Assembly (NCBI GenBank): GCA_964619265.1 | Contig: CAZUCE010000052.1 | Location: forward strand, 1 to 26,667 | Direction: 5' to 3' | DNA length: 26,667 bases | From: CAZUCE01 sp964619265 | GTDB lineage: Bacteria > Planctomycetota > UBA1135 > GCA-002686595 | Shown: one piece after another, positions 15,035 to 22,121 of the stretch | Layout: each line of letters begins with the position of its first letter | How positions within the stretch are numbered: position 1 is the first letter of the stretch | The notes under the pieces: generated by a model | Databases searched by the model: none | What the model was told of the DNA's origin: nothing | The model's input: only the letters and a program-made list of their open reading frames with translations | Program-made: the position numbers and the translations under genes

Positions 15035-15304
15035 CTAGTTTTCATCAGTGTCGTAGAAACCACGCTCGACTGTAAATTTCGCGCCACCATCCTCTTCGAT
15101 TGTCACGAGAATGCGAGCATCGCCAACGCGCATCCACCAGAGCCGATCCTGCATCCTCTCTAGATGAAACCAGTCGTCTAGCACGAGCTCATCGAATATG
15201 CCGTTGTCCTCGATTGCAAGCTCGCCTTGTGATCGATGCGCCAATAGTCGCCATCGGGCACCCGGCTTTCGGTAGCAGTGATTGGATTCGTGAGACTCGT
15301 TCAT
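15035..15304 (-). CDS. Small acidic hypothetical protein carried between two elements
   Basis: About 89 residues from the ATG at 15304 (MNESHESNHC); an ATG at 15313 is equally possible and an open frame runs back into element copy 3. Sequence features are WRLLAHRSQGELAIEDNGIF, then a tryptophan- and acid-rich stretch (DDWFHLERMQDRLWWMRVGD) and a beta-like end (ARILVTIEEDG). It is soluble, with no signal peptide. Size, acidity and a mobile setting recall immunity or antitoxin proteins, but I do not recognise the family and no toxin is next to it. It fills the 340-bp interval between elements 2 and 3, whose GC is visibly lower than the window average. Confidence 0.6.
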   Translation of the reverse strand: MNESHESNHCYRKPGARWRLLAHRSQGELAIEDNGIFDELVLDDWFHLERMQDRLWWMRVGDARILVTIEEDGGAKFTVERGFYDTDEN

Positions 15305-15358
15305 TGGATTCATTGGAGTCGGTGCAAAATACAAGCTCTCATGCGTCTCTAGATAGGA

Positions 15359-15449
15359 CACGGTGCCAGAGCAATTTTTCCACGCCAACGCCTAGAGTGA
15401 GTCGGCATTGCACCCAAACAAGGTGTGGAAGAACTGCTCTGGCGCCGCA
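15359..15449 (+). repeat. 91-bp palindromic element, copy 3
   Basis: Same orientation as the others. The outer bases differ slightly (cacggtgcc at the left, ggcgccgca at the right). The left arm reads atttttccac, which pairs better with the right arm than copy 1 does. The centre, gtcggcattgcaccc, is shared with copy 5. It joins the small gene cassette to the transposase C-terminal fragment. Confidence 0.9.
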
Positions 15450-15777
15450 CCCTCTGCACTGACTAAGCGTAAGTCGCAGCTGCTTGAACGCTATCGGGCT
15501 ATCAGGAGGATCCGTAGAGTCGGAAGACGTCAGCGGAACAAGGAGTCTGGCTGCCATCGCCAGGGGCGTGTCGAGAATCCGTTCTTCAGATGGAAGTCGA
15601 TCGTTGGCGGGCGGTTTCGATCACGCGACGCGGCCACGCAGGTGGCCCAGGCCGCGATCGCTTGCAACGTCCTGAACCGGATGTTCGAGCAAGGCAGGCC
15701 GCGATCGGTGGCGATTTCCAGGTGAGCGTCTGGGGTAGGGGGGATTCCAGCCGGAGTGCGAGTTGTGCAACAACGCC
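15450..15777 (+). pseudogene. IS5-like transposase, C-terminal fragment, with IS right end
   Basis: Reads LTKRKSQLLERYRAIRRI, then RQGRVENPFFRWKSIVGGRF and AAIACNVLNRMFEQGRPRSV, ending at the stop at 15723. It contains the catalytic Glu (RVENPFF). The IS right inverted repeat gttgtgcaacaacgcc ends at 15777. The part from element copy 2 to copy 3 replaces the middle of the gene, including the second catalytic Asp. It is nearly identical to 18835-19100, so one copy arose from the other. Confidence 0.88.
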
Positions 15778-15786
15778 GCTTTGCAG

Positions 15787-16467
15787 CTACTGCTCGCTCG
15801 CAGACTTCAACCTGCGAGAGAGATAGAGGTACTCGTCTTTGGTGTCGTATAGAGTCGGGTGGTCCGCGAAGGGGATCCAGACCACCTCCAGCATGCCATC
15901 CGGTACATCCCCGTTCAGAAAGACTGAATGTGCGGGCCAGTCGCTATCTCTTCCGGTCCAATCAGGCGGGTATGCCCCATCGGAGTCTTGGGGTGGCTCG
16001 GGAACGAGTTCCACAAGTCCCATTTTGCGACGATCTGCTGCAATCTCGTGAGCAGAACCCATAAACGACTCTAGTTTCGAAAGGAGCGCTTGCTGCAAGT
16101 CGTCTCGCGAGAGATCCTCCGGATACATCGAGTCTAAGACATCGTCTGGCATCGCGAATCGATCCATGGGCCCAATCGTGGCCCAGTCTTCAGCCACATA
16201 TGCCTCCCACTCATTCGACTCACTGCTCTCCAAAGGCTCCTCGTCAAAGTCATTGGGGTCATTGGGCGAAATGTCCACCCTGGATTCGACATGGCTCGCA
16301 TCACTTAGCTCGATTTCATCAGAGCCGGAGCTAGTACCCTCGAGGGCCGTGGGCAGCTCTACTTCATCGGCGCCGCCATCATCATCCCGATAGAGGATGA
16401 TGGTGGCAACAACGGCTATCGCAGCGAAGGCTGCGATGACGGTGAGTTGTTTAGCTCTAGCACCCAT
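15787..16467 (-). CDS. Membrane-anchored acidic hypothetical protein
   Basis: A 226-residue protein. The ATG at 16467 (MGARAKQLTVIAAFAAIAVV) places a single hydrophobic segment at residues 6-25, an N-terminal anchor or uncleaved signal. It is followed by a long acidic, Ser/Asp/Glu-rich linker and a C-terminal part with several Trp and Pro residues (DWTGRDSDWPAHSVF, MLEVVWIPFADHPTLYD). The bulk should lie outside the cytoplasmic membrane. The frame is open to 16593, but that overlaps the upstream gene. Its start overlaps the end of that gene by 11 bases, so the two form an operon. The right end of an IS lies just beyond its stop. Family not recognised. Confidence 0.7.
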   Translation of the reverse strand: MGARAKQLTVIAAFAAIAVVATIILYRDDDGGADEVELPTALEGTSSGSDEIELSDASHVESRVDISPNDPNDFDEEPLESSESNEWEAYVAEDWATIGPMDRFAMPDDVLDSMYPEDLSRDDLQQALLSKLESFMGSAHEIAADRRKMGLVELVPEPPQDSDGAYPPDWTGRDSDWPAHSVFLNGDVPDGMLEVVWIPFADHPTLYDTKDEYLYLSRRLKSASEQ

Positions 16468-16813
16468 TTCCGCACTGGAACGCGACCGCTCCGACGGCTC
16501 CGCCACCAGGACACGGGAAGCGCCGCTCATGTCCTGTTCCGCACTCGAGTAGCCCCGAGTCGCAGTCATTGTACTGAGCAGTGGTGTTGTCATCGACTAT
16601 GATGGTGATCGTAACGCAATAGCTCCAGGAGCAGCTCCCGCACGCCCCTCCGTCCGAGATGGCTGTGGTCATCTGAGTTATGACTGCATCTTCGCAGTCG
16701 TCGGAATTGTCAAATTCGGTGGCTTCGCCTGTGCACTGATCGACAACAAAAGCCGGCGTGGCGGCTGGGGCAAGTATCAGGGAGGCTAGTAGCGCTGCTA
16801 GTACACTCTTCAT
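16457..16813 (-). CDS. Secreted Cys-rich small protein
   Basis: A 118-residue protein with a clear signal peptide (MKSVLAALLASLILAPAATP, cleavage likely near AFA/VV). The mature part has 11 cysteines, in pairs such as CGSCSWSYC and a C-terminal CGNGC, so a disulfide-stabilised extracytoplasmic domain is likely. The start ATG at 16813 lies 25 bases inside from element copy 4; the frame is open beyond it only because the element reads through. It overlaps the anchored protein gene downstream, and the two may act together at the cell surface. Family not recognised. Confidence 0.72.
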   Translation of the reverse strand: MKSVLAALLASLILAPAATPAFVVDQCTGEATEFDNSDDCEDAVITQMTTAISDGGACGSCSWSYCVTITIIVDDNTTAQYNDCDSGLLECGTGHERRFPCPGGGAVGAVAFQCGNGC

Positions 16814-16837
16814 CGCGGTAACTCGTAGAATACGGAA

Positions 16838-16928
16838 TACGGTGCCAGAGCAATTTCTCCACGCCAACGCCTGGAGTGAGTCGAGATTGTACCCAAACAA
16901 GGTGTGGAAGAACTGCTCTGGCACCGTA
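16838..16928 (+). repeat. 91-bp palindromic element, copy 4
   Basis: Nearly identical to copy 1 (centre gtcgagattg). Just before it the sequence reads aatacggaatacgg, a short tandem copy of the element's first bases. It joins the exported-protein operon to a gene stub. Confidence 0.9.
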
Positions 16929-17080
16929 CCTCCGGTCCTGTTGACGGTGACCCCGGTGGCGAGGGAGTCCTCCTGCACGGGATGGTGCCCGGCACCTCCC
17001 AGCGGATGCGTCTCTTCTTGACGGAGTCGGTGGAAGCCGACCCGCCGACAGGCACAGGATCGAAGCCTGGGTCGACCTAG
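16929..17080 (+). pseudogene. C-terminal stub of an unidentified gene
   Basis: From the element end to the stop at 17078-17080 one frame reads SGPVDGDPGGEGVLLHGMVP, then GTSQRMRLFLTESVEADPPT, with good codon composition and no start codon of its own. It appears to be the last ~50 codons of a larger gene cut by element copy 4. The protein is not recognised. The remaining bases to 17222 hold the likely promoter of the next gene. Confidence 0.45.
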
Positions 17081-17222
17081 AGGCGACGGCCCCCAGGGCG
17101 CGTCGGGCTCTATTGAGTTCTCGAATCCAGGTCTGATTCAGCTACCTGCGACGCGTTCCTACGGCTCGTGCGGCTCGTGTGCCCGCGGCTGTATCGAGGC
17201 GAAGTTCTGCTAGTCTCTCTGT

Positions 17223-18698
17223 ATGAGGGCTCTTCTGTTTTCGGTTCTTGGGCTAGCCGCGATCTTATGCCTTGTCTTCCAAGCGCGCACAGGCAGCGAA
17301 GCAGTGCACGCTCTAGATGCGGATGACGTGCTGTCCCATGTGGCTGCGGCTGAGGGTTCGATCGATCCCATTCACGCTCTCGTGAAGCCTCGCTACCCGG
17401 AGGCTCCGGCGACTAGGACGAGCGTGACGACTCCTGAGCCAATGGCCGAGGTTCAAGAAGATGCAGGGGTCGCGTCCTTCACGTTGCGGGTCGTGGCTCC
17501 AGGCGGGAGTCCGATAGCTGGGATCGCCGTAATCTCGAACGGCATGCATGGACTTGAATTGCTCGATTCAAAGCCCCTCGAAACAGGCAGCGATGGGAGG
17601 GTCAGGGTTCAAGCTCAGGTCGAGGACATCGGGGGAAGGACTGACCAGACCAAAACTCAATCTCAAGTTGCCTTCTGGGCGCAGCCTGGACCAGAGCTCG
17701 ACTTCGTACGGCCAACCCGTGTAATCGTCGCCGCCAACGAGGAAGCGGTGCTGGTGCTGGAGCTTGCGTCCTCGTTAGAGGTCGAGCTGGGCTCATTCGA
17801 CGATGGGCGAAAGATAGTTGCCATCCCCCCTAGTTATTCCCTCGGCGGAGTACGCAACCAGGTTCCCGGGAGCGGTCATCCAAATGTGCAGCTGCAATTG
17901 CTTCACTCGGACGGCACGACCGTATCTGGAGATCTTGCGCGGGCTACCGGTGTCAACTCTGTCCGCTGGGATGGGCTCCCTGGTGGCACTTATGATCTCG
18001 TCGCCAGACTGCCAGTGCCCCGCCCGACAAGCCCCTTGGCCACCTTGAAGGAGCTCTCTGTCCCTCCGGGTGGGTTCTGTCAGGACCCGCGTCTCATCGG
18101 CTGGAATCCATACGACGGGCATGAGCTGATGCACTTGACTGTGCTGGACCAAAATGGCCATCCGCCGGAGTACCTGAAGGTCAGCTTTCGAATGGGGGAG
18201 AGTAGCAGGGGCTATCAAAGTCTCTACGACGGACTTCCGGTCGTCCTGCCAGTGATGCCCGCAAGTCACGGCTCTGGACCCAGTGACGCGGTGAAAGTGG
18301 CGGTCAGCGCTCCAGGCTCAGTTGTGCTTGTCGTTCCGATTACCCCAGGCGTCAAGACCGTTCGCCTCACAGCTGCGATGCAGGTGACGCTCCGGTTCAA
18401 AGACGCGCCCGAGGGCTTGCCGGATGGAATGAAGCTTTGGGTTCGATCTGCCAGCGGACCCGCCAAGAGGGCGAGTCTTGAAGCGACAGGTGAATTGGAG
18501 ACTCCCAATGGAACCTTCGAATTCGACGCGACCGCACCCGGCCACTTCATCGGCCGCGCCTACTCCCCCGACCAGAAGAGCTACAACACAGGCAACAAGA
18601 GCCTCGTCGAGCCCTTTGAGTTTGATGTGGTGCTGCCAGATCCACCGGGCGGTCAGCAGCTCATTGACATCCAACTCGAGCTTCCATCGGTGAAGTAG
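17223..18698 (+). CDS. Secreted protein with carboxypeptidase-regulatory-like domain
   Basis: A 491-residue protein with an N-terminal signal or anchor (MRALLFSVLGLAAILCLVFQ). After a ~50-residue linker, residues about 85-135 (FTLRVVAPGGSPIAGIAVIS, then GSDGRVRV) match the Ig-like fold of carboxypeptidase-regulatory-like domains, common in secreted planctomycete proteins. The rest is beta-rich with similar patterns (VRWDGLPGGTYDLVARLPVP; DVVLPDPPGGQQLIDIQLEL), so two or three such modules are likely. No catalytic motif is visible. It is probably extracytoplasmic and structural or binding. It is the only complete gene in the segment between elements 4 and 5. No clear ribosome site precedes the ATG. 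Confidence 0.8.
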   Translation: MRALLFSVLGLAAILCLVFQARTGSEAVHALDADDVLSHVAAAEGSIDPIHALVKPRYPEAPATRTSVTTPEPMAEVQEDAGVASFTLRVVAPGGSPIAGIAVISNGMHGLELLDSKPLETGSDGRVRVQAQVEDIGGRTDQTKTQSQVAFWAQPGPELDFVRPTRVIVAANEEAVLVLELASSLEVELGSFDDGRKIVAIPPSYSLGGVRNQVPGSGHPNVQLQLLHSDGTTVSGDLARATGVNSVRWDGLPGGTYDLVARLPVPRPTSPLATLKELSVPPGGFCQDPRLIGWNPYDGHELMHLTVLDQNGHPPEYLKVSFRMGESSRGYQSLYDGLPVVLPVMPASHGSGPSDAVKVAVSAPGSVVLVVPITPGVKTVRLTAAMQVTLRFKDAPEGLPDGMKLWVRSASGPAKRASLEATGELETPNGTFEFDATAPGHFIGRAYSPDQKSYNTGNKSLVEPFEFDVVLPDPPGGQQLIDIQLELPSVK

Positions 18699-18700
18699 AG

Positions 18701-18834
18701 ATACGGAGATACGGTGCCAGCGGAGATACGGTGCCAGAGCAATTTTTCCACCCCAACGCCTAGAGTGAGTCGGCATTGCACCCAAACAAGGTGTGGAAGA
18801 ACTGCTCTGGCACCGTACCCGCTCTGGCGCCGCA
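18701..18834 (+). repeat. Compound site: element copy 5 nested in an older element
   Basis: A complete 91-bp copy (18727-18817) is flanked on the left by tacggtgccag (18710-18720) and a shorter atacgg (18701-18706), and on the right by gctctggcgccgca (18821-18834). The right piece equals the end of copy 3 and leads into the same transposase fragment. The flanks therefore look like the two ends of an older element that was opened by, or recombined with, copy 5. Confidence 0.85.
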
Positions 18835-19162
18835 CCCTCTGCACTGACCAAGCGTAAGTCGCAGTTGCTTGAACGCTATCGGGCTATCAGGAGGATCGGT
18901 AGAGTCGGAAGACGTCAGCGGAAGAAGGAGTCTGGCTGCCATCACCAGGGGCGTGTCGAGAATCCGTTCTTCAGATGGAAGTCGATCGTTGGCGGGCGGT
19001 TTCGATCACGCGACGCGGCCACGCAGGTGACCCAGGCCGCGATCGCTTGCAACGTCCTGAACCGGATGTTCGAGCTGGGTCGGCCTCGATCAGTCGCGAT
19101 TCCGAAAGGAAAGCCTGGGTTGAGGTGGATTCCAGGCCTATGCCGCGCCGTGCAACAACGCC
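18835..19162 (+). pseudogene. IS5-like transposase, C-terminal fragment, second copy
   Basis: Near-identical to 15450-15723: LTKRKSQLLERYRAIRRI, RQGRVENPFFRWKSIVGG and CNVLNRMFELGRPRSVAIPK. After about 19100 the two copies differ, but the IS end cgtgcaacaacgcc is present up to 19162. There is no start codon and no N-terminal or middle part. Confidence 0.87.
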
Positions 19163-19186
19163 GTCCTCCGGAGAGACGGCGCTTTT
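19160..19186 (+). terminator. Possible terminator at the IS end
   Basis: gccgtc (19160-19165) and gacggc (19175-19180) form a 6-bp stem with a 9-base loop, followed by gctttt on the plus strand. It would stop transcripts leaving the IS remnant before they run antisense into the flavoprotein gene, whose stop lies at 19186. The stem is short. Confidence 0.45.
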
Positions 19187-19824
19187 CAGTACATGTTGTT
19201 CTGAATGTCCCTGTCGATCCGGCCTTCCATCTCATCCAGCTCTTCCTTCGTGTAGCGCAGGTGCGACGACATCATGTCTCCCAGGCTGGGGGCCATCTTG
19301 CTGTCGATCTGGGTTGCCGCGTCCCAAAGCCCCGATCGGCGAATGGCCTTGGAGCAATGGCCGTAGGCTTCCTCAATCTCGACCAGCAAACCCACGGGCG
19401 GCACGCGATCGTTGATCGCGCAGCGCGCCAGCCAATCGGGGTCGCGCGTCACAAGTCCACGGCCGTTGACACGCAACGTATCGAACACGCCGGGGATCAT
19501 GAACAGGACCGAGATGGATGGGCTTGTCAGGATGTTCCGAAAGGTGTCAAACCGTCGGTTGCCCGGTCGGTCGGGGATCAGCAGCAGCTTGGGGCTGATG
19601 ATCTCGGCAAAGCCCGCCGGGTCTCCGCGTGGAGTGATGTCCGAGTGCCCATCGGCATCTTGCGAGGACACAAGGCAAAAGGGGGACAGGCGTACGAAGT
19701 CCTGCATCGGCTCGCTCAAGAACGGCGCCGACTTGTCGTACACGGCCGAACTCGAATCCCCGTAACGCTCCCGAAACTCAGGGATATTCGTGACGAGATA
19801 TTCAGGTCTGATTTGATCCGTCAT
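19186..19824 (-). CDS. FMN-dependent PPOX-type flavoprotein
   Basis: A 212-residue protein of the pyridoxamine 5'-phosphate oxidase-like superfamily, close to the MSMEG_1061-type FMN proteins. Landmarks are SPFCLVSSQDADGHSDITPR (residues 47-66) and RGDPAGF, LLIPDRPGNRRFDTFRNIL (81-99) and FMIPGVFDTLRVNGRG (108-123). These form the split-barrel FMN site. Such proteins bind FMN or F420 and reduce or oxidise small molecules; the substrate is unknown. It has normal length and a plausible ATG at 19824. It appears to be a resident intact gene surrounded by mobile debris, transcribed alone on the minus strand. Confidence 0.88.
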   Translation of the reverse strand: MTDQIRPEYLVTNIPEFRERYGDSSSAVYDKSAPFLSEPMQDFVRLSPFCLVSSQDADGHSDITPRGDPAGFAEIISPKLLLIPDRPGNRRFDTFRNILTSPSISVLFMIPGVFDTLRVNGRGLVTRDPDWLARCAINDRVPPVGLLVEIEEAYGHCSKAIRRSGLWDAATQIDSKMAPSLGDMMSSHLRYTKEELDEMEGRIDRDIQNNMY

Positions 19825-19932
19825 GAGCGTCTACGCAGCGTTCCTGCTGCGAATGCGTAGTAGTCGGGGGCGGGGCACGCCGTCCAAAGTAGGCCATGCC
19901 GTCGAGAGTCACTTATGGACTGGCGTGGCGCC

Positions 19933-20274
19933 TCAGTCAATGTACACGGCGTGGGCAATGTAAGAAACTTGAGAGGGTCCGAATGCAGGGTTGCCATCGG
20001 TCACTCTGATGGTCTCGCCGGGTTCGAGGGCCATGCCGAGCCGCCCCGTGTCACCACCCGAGAAGTTTGCGCCGATCGAGTACAGCGGATTGCCTGTGGA
20101 GTCCTGCTTGTGGAAGATGTACTCCACTCCAGGGCCGAAGGCCATTCCGGTCAATTGCAGTAGGACGCGGCGCCTGGTCATGTCCCCGATCATCACGGTT
20201 CCACGGATCGAGCTGTAGTCACCCCAAGGCTCCTTGATCGGGAAGCTAATGAGGTCTGGAACTGCAATTTCGGG
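19933..20274 (-). pseudogene. Truncated gene of unknown function
   Basis: The minus frame is open from 20274 to the stop at 19933. It reads as real protein before any start codon: IAVPDLISFPIKEPWGDYSS, then IRGTVMIGDMTRRRVLLQL and GPGVEYIFHKQDSTGNPLYS. An ATG exists at 20196, giving an 87-residue product, but coding-like sequence continues upstream of it until the transposase remnant at ~20282. I read this as the 3' part of a gene whose 5' end was removed by the IS. The product is a small beta-type protein of unknown family. Confidence 0.5.
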
Positions 20275-20281
20275 TCATTCG

Positions 20282-20699
20282 TAACCGGCTTGACGGACCT
20301 AGGATTCATCCGCGACCTGCAAGGCGGCCAAGGCACGAAGAGCGAAGGTCGGTGTGCCACCATCGCGAAAGGCCACTGCACCGACCAGGCGGAGGCCGCC
20401 GTTGCCGGAACGTGATAGGGCGATCAGGAGAATTCGCAAGGTCGGACGGCGCCGGTGGAAGAATGAGTCCGGCTACCATCGTTAAGGGCGTGTTGAGAAC
20501 ACCATCTTCCGGTACAAGTCGATCGTTGGTGGGCGACTGCGTGCACGTTATGCGGAAGCGCAGGCGGCGGAGGCGTTGCTCGCTTGGAACGTTCTGAATC
20601 GGATGTACGAGCTGAGCCGGCCGCGGTCGGTCGCGATTCCCAGGCGAGCGCCCGGGGTAGGGGGGATTCCTGCAGGAGTGAGAGTTGTGCAACAACGCC
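20282..20699 (+). pseudogene. IS5-like transposase, C-terminal remnant, decayed
   Basis: Homologous in DNA to about 26210-26631. Examples are cctaggattcatccgcgacc (against cctacgattcatccgcgatt) and gaggccgccgttgccggaacgtgat, identical in both. Several frameshifts break the protein, so pieces such as WNVLNRMYELSRPRSVAIPR appear in different frames. The right inverted repeat gttgtgcaacaacgcc ends at 20699. It is closer to the IS at 25537 than the fragments at 15450 and 18835 are. Confidence 0.85.
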
Positions 20700-20804
20700 C
20701 TGCTGACCGAGTACGCCGACTACGACAACGCGGAGAGATGCCATCAGGCTCTCGATGGTCATCCTCCAAGACCGGGGCTCAGGCTGGTCTCGGGGAACGG
20801 CTAG
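20700..20804 (+). pseudogene. Integrase-type (IS3/IS481-like) transposase, last 34 codons
   Basis: Directly after the IS5-like end, one frame reads LLTEYADYDNAERCHQALDG then HPPRPGLRLVSGNG and a stop at 20802. The pattern YN-ERCHQAL with a following P is typical of the C-terminus of rve-type integrase transposases. Nothing else of that transposase remains. The repeats ggttcaaggggacattctgc at 20889 and again near 20948 may be its IS end. Confidence 0.6.
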
Positions 20805-20888
20805 CGTCGGTGAACCAGTGCTCTTCGGGCTTCACCACGCCTACCGGAGGGCGGCCTAGAAGGGCGCTACGTAGTTTTCGCGACCCAC

Positions 20889-21243
20889 AGGTTCAAGGGG
20901 ACATTCTGCGGGAGCAGTAGGCTAGGGTATGCCCTAGATGGTAGGGGGTTCAGGGGGACCTTCTGCCTGTCGAGAACTGTCCCCTGAGGATCGACTACCG
21001 GGCCGATCCCTGTTGAAATCGAACCCCCTGGCCTCGGCCTCGTCTTGATGCGCACCCTGTTCGTCTATCTCCTGACCGCCGTGATCGTCGGGGTAGCGCT
21101 CTTCTTCGGCTACCCGGAGCTATTCATCGACGAGGAGGCGGCCGCATCGGCGGACAGAGTTCAGGGTGAGACCCCGGTGATCGCAGCCCGGGTTGGCAAG
21201 GCGCCCTTCGTCGAGACCCTGGACGCCCTCGGGACGGTGCTCG
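20889..21243 (+). repeat. Duplicated segment, copy 2 (leader and start of the intact efflux gene)
   Basis: Partner of 14081-14432. The leader contains two direct near-copies of a 20-base motif (starting at 20889 and 20948) and then the conserved stretch before the ATG at 21048. Bases 21048-21243 are identical to copy 1. This copy continues into the full gene, so it is the parent. Confidence 0.92.
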
Positions 21244-22121
21244 CGAACGAGTCCCTCGAGTTGACGGCGAACCGTTCCGATCACGTCGCTGAAGTGCACT
21301 TCGAAGACGGGCAATTGGTCGAGGAAGGAGACCTACTGATCCAGCTCCGCGTCGAAGCGGAACAGGCCCAACTGGAAGAGGCCAAGGCTCGCCTACGGCA
21401 AAGCCGCGTGAATGCCGAGCGAATCAACGACCTCTTCGAGCGCGGAATCAGTGCGGAATCCGACCGCGACGCCGCGGAAGCCGAGTTGCAGGCGCTCGAG
21501 TCCCGGGTGCAGAGCCTGACCGCGACGATCTCTGACCATCAGGTCCGTGCCCCCTTTGCGGGGGTGCTCGGTTTGCGTGGCGTGAGCCTCGGAGCCTTCG
21601 TCAACAACCAGACCGTCCTGACCACACTCGATGACCTGTCGTCGGTGAAGATCGATTTCACCATCCCCGGGATTCGCCTCAGTGAAGTCGCGGTGGGCCA
21701 AGCGGTCGTAGCCCGGGCCGATGCGATCCCGGGCGTCGAGTTCTTCGGAGAGATCACGGCGATCGACACCCGGCTTGACGCGAATTCGCGCTCGGCTTTG
21801 ATCCGCGCGAAAGTCCCCAACAAGGAGCTGCTCCTTCGCCCGGGCATGCTGGCGCGGGTCGAGGTCCAGCGCGGCGAACAGCCGACCCTACAAGTACCCG
21901 AAGAGGCCGTCGTGCCCATCGGCGACCAGCGATTCGTCTGGCTCGTGGACGAGAACCAAACCGTGAATCGAATCGAAGTCCTGGGCGGACGGCGGAAGGT
22001 GGGAGCCGTGGAGATCCTGGGGGGCCTCGAAGAGGGCCAACTCGTGGTGATCCAAGGCCTCGCGCGTTTGGTCGACGGAGGCACGGTCCTCGTTGTCCGC
22101 GAGGAAGGCGTCGACACATGA
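21048..22121 (+). CDS. RND efflux membrane fusion protein (AcrA/MexA-type)
   Basis: A 357-residue periplasmic adaptor. An N-terminal anchor helix (TLFVYLLTAVIVGVALFF) is followed by the split lipoyl half (ADGQLVEEGDLLIQL-like, near residue 85), a coiled-coil hairpin (LEEAKARLRQSRVNAERIND and EAELQALESRVQSLTATIS), the second lipoyl half (VRAPFAGVLGLRGVSLGAFV), a beta-barrel (VKIDFTIPGIRLSEVAVGQA) and the membrane-proximal domain (VPEEAVVPIGDQRFVWLVDE). The ATG at 21048 is preferred to TTG 21045. The stop overlaps the pump gene start (ATGA), so the two are coupled. It bridges the inner-membrane pump to an outer-membrane channel; no TolC-type gene is in the window. Confidence 0.95.
   Translation: MRTLFVYLLTAVIVGVALFFGYPELFIDEEAAASADRVQGETPVIAARVGKAPFVETLDALGTVLANESLELTANRSDHVAEVHFEDGQLVEEGDLLIQLRVEAEQAQLEEAKARLRQSRVNAERINDLFERGISAESDRDAAEAELQALESRVQSLTATISDHQVRAPFAGVLGLRGVSLGAFVNNQTVLTTLDDLSSVKIDFTIPGIRLSEVAVGQAVVARADAIPGVEFFGEITAIDTRLDANSRSALIRAKVPNKELLLRPGMLARVEVQRGEQPTLQVPEEAVVPIGDQRFVWLVDENQTVNRIEVLGGRRKVGAVEILGGLEEGQLVVIQGLARLVDGGTVLVVREEGVDT

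Noticed and set aside
15339..15557. Minus-strand open frames reading EQFFHTLFG or NCSGTV through the elements
   Set aside because: These recur in every copy of the 91-bp element only because its palindrome happens to be open; they are not genes.
14436..18834. Integron attC array
   Set aside because: The repeats are direct, palindromic and separate cassettes, but they lack the RYYYAAC/GTTRRRY core boxes, genes lie on both strands, and there is no integron integrase in the window.
14436..18834. CRISPR array
   Set aside because: The repeats are 91 bp with spacers of 340-1800 bp that carry genes; there are no cas genes.
18793..19860. 355-residue plus-strand open frame
   Set aside because: Composite of element sequence, a transposase C-terminal remnant and the antisense of the PPOX flavoprotein gene.
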